Positions 61,334-64,000 of a stretch of 64,000 nucleotides of DNA are shown in pieces. The notes beneath the pieces were generated by a model. The model was not told the origin of the DNA. It ran no database searches and saw nothing but the letters and a program-made list of their open reading frames with translations. Every line of letters starts with the position of its first letter. The first letter of the stretch is position 1. The DNA comes from Dickeya aquatica. GTDB taxonomy: Bacteria > Pseudomonadota > Gammaproteobacteria > Enterobacterales > Enterobacteriaceae. The stretch covers positions 3,286,001 through 3,350,000 of the forward strand of contig NZ_LT615367.1 of NCBI RefSeq assembly GCF_900095885.1. Reading direction: 5' to 3'. A program made the translations under genes and the position numbers.

Positions 61334-62128
61334 TCAAATGGCTACCGGAGCTTTAATCGCCGGGTGCGGGTCATAACCTTCAACCTCAAAATCCTCAAAG
61401 CGGTAGTCAAACAGCGATGCAGGACGACGTTTAATCACCAGACGGGGTAGCGAACGCGGTTCACGGCTGAGTTGTAAACGCGCCTGCTCCAGATGGTTGT
61501 TGTAAAGGTGCGTGTCTCCGCCGGTCCAGACAAAATCCCCCACCTCCAGATCGCACTGTTGTGCCAGCATATGCACCAATAATGCATAGCTGGCGATGTT
61601 AAACGGCAAGCCGAGAAACACATCACAAGAGCGCTGATAAAGCTGGCAGGAGAGTTTTCCATCAGCAACGTAGAACTGGAAGAACGCATGACAAGGTGCC
61701 AGCGCCATTTTATCCAGCTCACCGACGTTCCAGGCCGAAACAATAATGCGGCGCGAATCCGGGTCTTGTTTTAGCTGCGCCAGAACCGTTTGTAGCTGGT
61801 CTATCTGACGGCCGTCAGCGGTTCCCCAGGCGCGCCACTGCTTGCCATACACCGGGCCTAAAGAGCCGCTTTCGTCTGCCCACTCATCCCAAATAGAGAC
61901 ATTATTTTCTCGCAGGTAGGCGATATTGGTATCACCGTTCAGAAACCATAACAGCTCATGAATGATCGAACGTAAATGACAGCGCTTGGTCGTGACCAGC
62001 GGAAAGCCATCGCGCAGATTGAAACGCATCTGATGCCCGAAAATAGATAACGTTCCGGTGCCGGTGCGGTCATCTTTCGGTATTCCCTCATCGAGCACTT
62101 TTTGCATCAGTTCCAGATACTGTTTCAT
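61334..62128 (-). CDS. thyA: Thymidylate synthase
   Basis: 264 residues, the E. coli length. Converts dUMP to dTMP with methylene-tetrahydrofolate. The catalytic Cys is in [19 protein letters not shown] (about 146), and [18 protein letters not shown] and [12 protein letters not shown] are conserved. 32 bp after lgt. Confidence 0.99.
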   Translation of the reverse strand: MKQYLELMQKVLDEGIPKDDRTGTGTLSIFGHQMRFNLRDGFPLVTTKRCHLRSIIHELLWFLNGDTNIAYLRENNVSIWDEWADESGSLGPVYGKQWRAWGTADGRQIDQLQTVLAQLKQDPDSRRIIVSAWNVGELDKMALAPCHAFFQFYVADGKLSCQLYQRSCDVFLGLPFNIASYALLVHMLAQQCDLEVGDFVWTGGDTHLYNNHLEQARLQLSREPRSLPRLVIKRRPASLFDYRFEDFEVEGYDPHPAIKAPVAI

Positions 62129-62160
62129 ACCACCTCATCAACTTAATTTTGGATCAATAC

Positions 62161-63021
62161 TCATGACCGGGCCGGTTGACGGCGGTATGCCCACACCATC
62201 ATTAGCACCCCAGCCAGCACCATCGGCAGTGACAGGATCTGCCCCATGCTGATGCCGCTAAACAGCCCCAGTTGGGCATCCGGCTGGCGGAAGAATTCAA
62301 CGATGATACGAAACGCGCCGTAGCCAATCAGGAATAAACCGGAAACACTGCCCATCGGACGGGATTTGCGAATAAAAAAATTCAGGATAATAAACAACAC
62401 CACACCTTCAAGCACCAGCTCATAGAGCTGCGATGGATGGCGCGGCAGTACACCGTACTGATTAAAGATGGCCTGCCATTGCGGATTTGCCGCCGCCAGC
62501 GCCATATCTTCACCACGAGAAGAGGGGAATAACATCGCCCAGGGCGTATCTGTGGTGACACGGCCCCAGAGTTCACCGTTGATGAAGTTGCCCAAACGAC
62601 CGGCTCCCAGCCCAAATGGGATCAAGGGTGCCATAAAATCAGATACATGGAAGAAATTGCGGCGGGTACGATGAGCAAACCACAACATCACGGTGATAAC
62701 CCCAAGCAGGCCACCGTGGAAGGACATTCCGCCATCCCACACCCGGAACAGGTAGAGCGGGTTAGCCAGGAAATTGGGAAATGCGTAGAACAGTACGTAC
62801 CCGAGCCGCCCGCCAACAAACACCCCGAGGAAACCGAAATAGAGCAGGTTCTCCACTTCCTCTTTGCGCCAGCCGCTATTGCTTTTCCCAGCCCGGCGCA
62901 CTGCCAGCCACATGGCAAAAACAAACCCGACCAAATACATCAGTCCGTACCAGTGCAGGGAAACCGGCCCTATTGAAAATATCACCGGATCAAACTGGGG
63001 AAATGCCAGATAGCTCGTCAT
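62161..63021 (-). CDS. lgt: Prolipoprotein diacylglyceryl transferase
   Basis: 286 residues, about seven membrane helices. First step of lipoprotein maturation: adds diacylglycerol to the lipobox Cys. Active-site His and Arg are in [10 protein letters not shown] and [18 protein letters not shown]. It serves lipoproteins encoded in this window (NlpE, MltA). Upstream of thyA. Confidence 0.97.
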   Translation of the reverse strand: MTSYLAFPQFDPVIFSIGPVSLHWYGLMYLVGFVFAMWLAVRRAGKSNSGWRKEEVENLLYFGFLGVFVGGRLGYVLFYAFPNFLANPLYLFRVWDGGMSFHGGLLGVITVMLWFAHRTRRNFFHVSDFMAPLIPFGLGAGRLGNFINGELWGRVTTDTPWAMLFPSSRGEDMALAAANPQWQAIFNQYGVLPRHPSQLYELVLEGVVLFIILNFFIRKSRPMGSVSGLFLIGYGAFRIIVEFFRQPDAQLGLFSGISMGQILSLPMVLAGVLMMVWAYRRQPARS

Positions 63022-63205
63022 CGTCGTTCACCACATTGATTATTGCTTTTATTGCCGCCTAGTCCCTGATATCGGGGGCGATTTAGCGCGTTCACCACAC
63101 CTGGCAACTGTCTGCCGAGTGCGGTTGCGCATAATAGCATAGCTGGTCAACACAGGTGGCGACGACGGGATAAAAGAACTGTAAACATTATGATACCGGG
63201 CCTGC

Positions 63206-63227
63206 CGCTCTTGACATGTCAAGAGCG
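63206..63227. other. 22-bp perfect palindrome between ptsP and lgt
   Basis: Half-site CGCTCTTGACA followed directly by its reverse complement, no spacer. It lies 59 bp after the ptsP stop and about 185 bp before lgt. It could form a hairpin or be an operator. No other feature seen in 63022-63285. Confidence 0.7.
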
Positions 63228-63285
63228 TAAGCATTCCGGGATTACCCAAACCACAGAGCGCGCAACATCAGGCACGATAAGACTT

Positions 63286-64000
63286 TCAGCGCCCACCACG
63301 GATAAGACCGCCCAGGCCGCGTTCTTCAATAAAAATTGACGCCCATTGCCGGACTTCGCTGGCAGTTTGTGCACCGAGGACTTTTTGTGCCAGTTGGTGC
63401 GATTCATCAGCACCGATACGCCGCAGCAGGTATTTAACACGAGCGACACTGCGCCCGTTCATGCTCAACGTGCGATAGCCAAGTCCGGTTAGCAGCAATG
63501 CCCCCATCGGCTCGCCCGCCATTTCCCCACACACCGACACCGGCAACTGATATTCCCGGCAGTGGGTGATAATCATATTCAAGGCGTGCAGCATGGCGGG
63601 GTGGAGGCTGTCGTAAAGTGCGCCCACATGAGGATTATTGCGATCGACTGCCAGCAGATACTGGGTCAGGTCATTGGTGCCAACCGAGACAAAATCAATA
63701 CGTGATGACAAATGCGGCAGTAAAAACAGCACCGACGGCACTTCCAGCATGATGCCGATCCGCGGTCGTGGAGCGGGGAATCCCAGCGTTTCTGATACTT
63801 CTGCCTGAGCCCGCTCAATCAGCCGTTTTGCCTCATCTATCTCATCGAGGCTATTGATCATCGGCAGCAGAATACGGAGATTGCCAATCTGCGCGTTGGC
63901 GCGCAGCATCGCGCGCACCTGAATCATAAAGATTTCCGGCTGATCGAGTGTGACGCGAATACCTCGCCAGCCAAGGCAAGGGTTCTCTTCGCTGATGGGT
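63286..64000 (-). CDS. ptsP: Phosphoenolpyruvate-protein phosphotransferase PtsP (enzyme I-Ntr), 3' part
   Basis: C-terminal 238 residues; the 5' part lies outside the window, so the N-terminal GAF and His domains are not seen. The PEP-binding barrel shows GWRGIRVTLDQPEIF, LRILLPMINSLDEI, FVSVGTNDLTQYLLAVDRNN and the Cys-bearing VSVCGEMAGEP. First phosphate donor of the nitrogen-related PTS. Next to lgt as in E. coli. Confidence 0.95.
   Translation of the reverse strand, partial: PISEENPCLGWRGIRVTLDQPEIFMIQVRAMLRANAQIGNLRILLPMINSLDEIDEAKRLIERAQAEVSETLGFPAPRPRIGIMLEVPSVLFLLPHLSSRIDFVSVGTNDLTQYLLAVDRNNPHVGALYDSLHPAMLHALNMIITHCREYQLPVSVCGEMAGEPMGALLLTGLGYRTLSMNGRSVARVKYLLRRIGADESHQLAQKVLGAQTASEVRQWASIFIEERGLGGLIRGGR

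Overview
The window comes from a gammaproteobacterium of the order Enterobacterales. The best guess is a member of the Pectobacteriaceae (Dickeya, Musicola, Brenneria or Lonsdalea type). Evidence: nearly every housekeeping gene matches its Escherichia coli counterpart in length and key motifs, and three enterobacterial RNA landmarks are present: a CsrB/RsmB-type RNA between yqcC and syd, GcvB divergent from gcvA, and tandem initiator tRNA genes beside mltA. The genus is inferred, not proven.

Region 1 (1-6.5 kb) is accessory DNA. A divergent HxlR-type regulator, cut by the window edge, faces a compact operon: an exported metallo-beta-lactamase-fold hydrolase, an HSL-type esterase, an NTF2-like protein, a tautomerase and a flavin-reductase-like protein. 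Two palindromes of almost the same sequence lie in the divergent promoter region, one of them on the regulator's own -10 box. An AT-richer second metallo-beta-lactamase-fold gene with its own promoter follows, then a decayed P4-type integrase. The substrate is unknown. This operon is the best candidate in the window for an uncharacterised catabolic or detoxification system.

Region 2 (6.7-38.4 kb) is core chromosome: mutS, nlpE, yaeQ, yaeP-rof, tilS, yaeR, and the envelope/lipid/replication block uppS-cdsA-rseP-bamA-skp-lpxD-fabZ-lpxA-lpxB-rnhB-dnaE-accA on the minus strand. It is preceded by dxr, frr, pyrH and rpsB-tsf, and then by divergent map, glnD, dapD and yaeH. Together these cover isoprenoid carrier synthesis, outer-membrane assembly, lipid A, replication, translation, nitrogen signalling and lysine synthesis.

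Region 3 (38.4-64 kb) corresponds to the 63-64 minute region of E. coli: yqcA-truC-yqcC, csrB with its distal UvrY/GacA box, syd, ppnN, xni, rlmM, ygdD, gcvA/gcvB, csdA-csdE, tcdA, a GNAT enzyme, a dehydrogenase-GNAT fusion, mltA, two fMet tRNA genes, amiC, argA with a double ARG box, ptrA, the ppdC-ygdB-ppdB-ppdA pseudopilin-like genes, thyA, lgt and the 3' part of ptsP.

The most striking structural observation is that recD, recB and recC are absent from their conserved places on both sides of ptrA. arfB, ldcC, queF, sdaCB and ygdI are also missing from the places they occupy in E. coli. Other notable points are a pentapeptide tandem repeat inside NlpE and a 22-bp perfect palindrome between ptsP and lgt.
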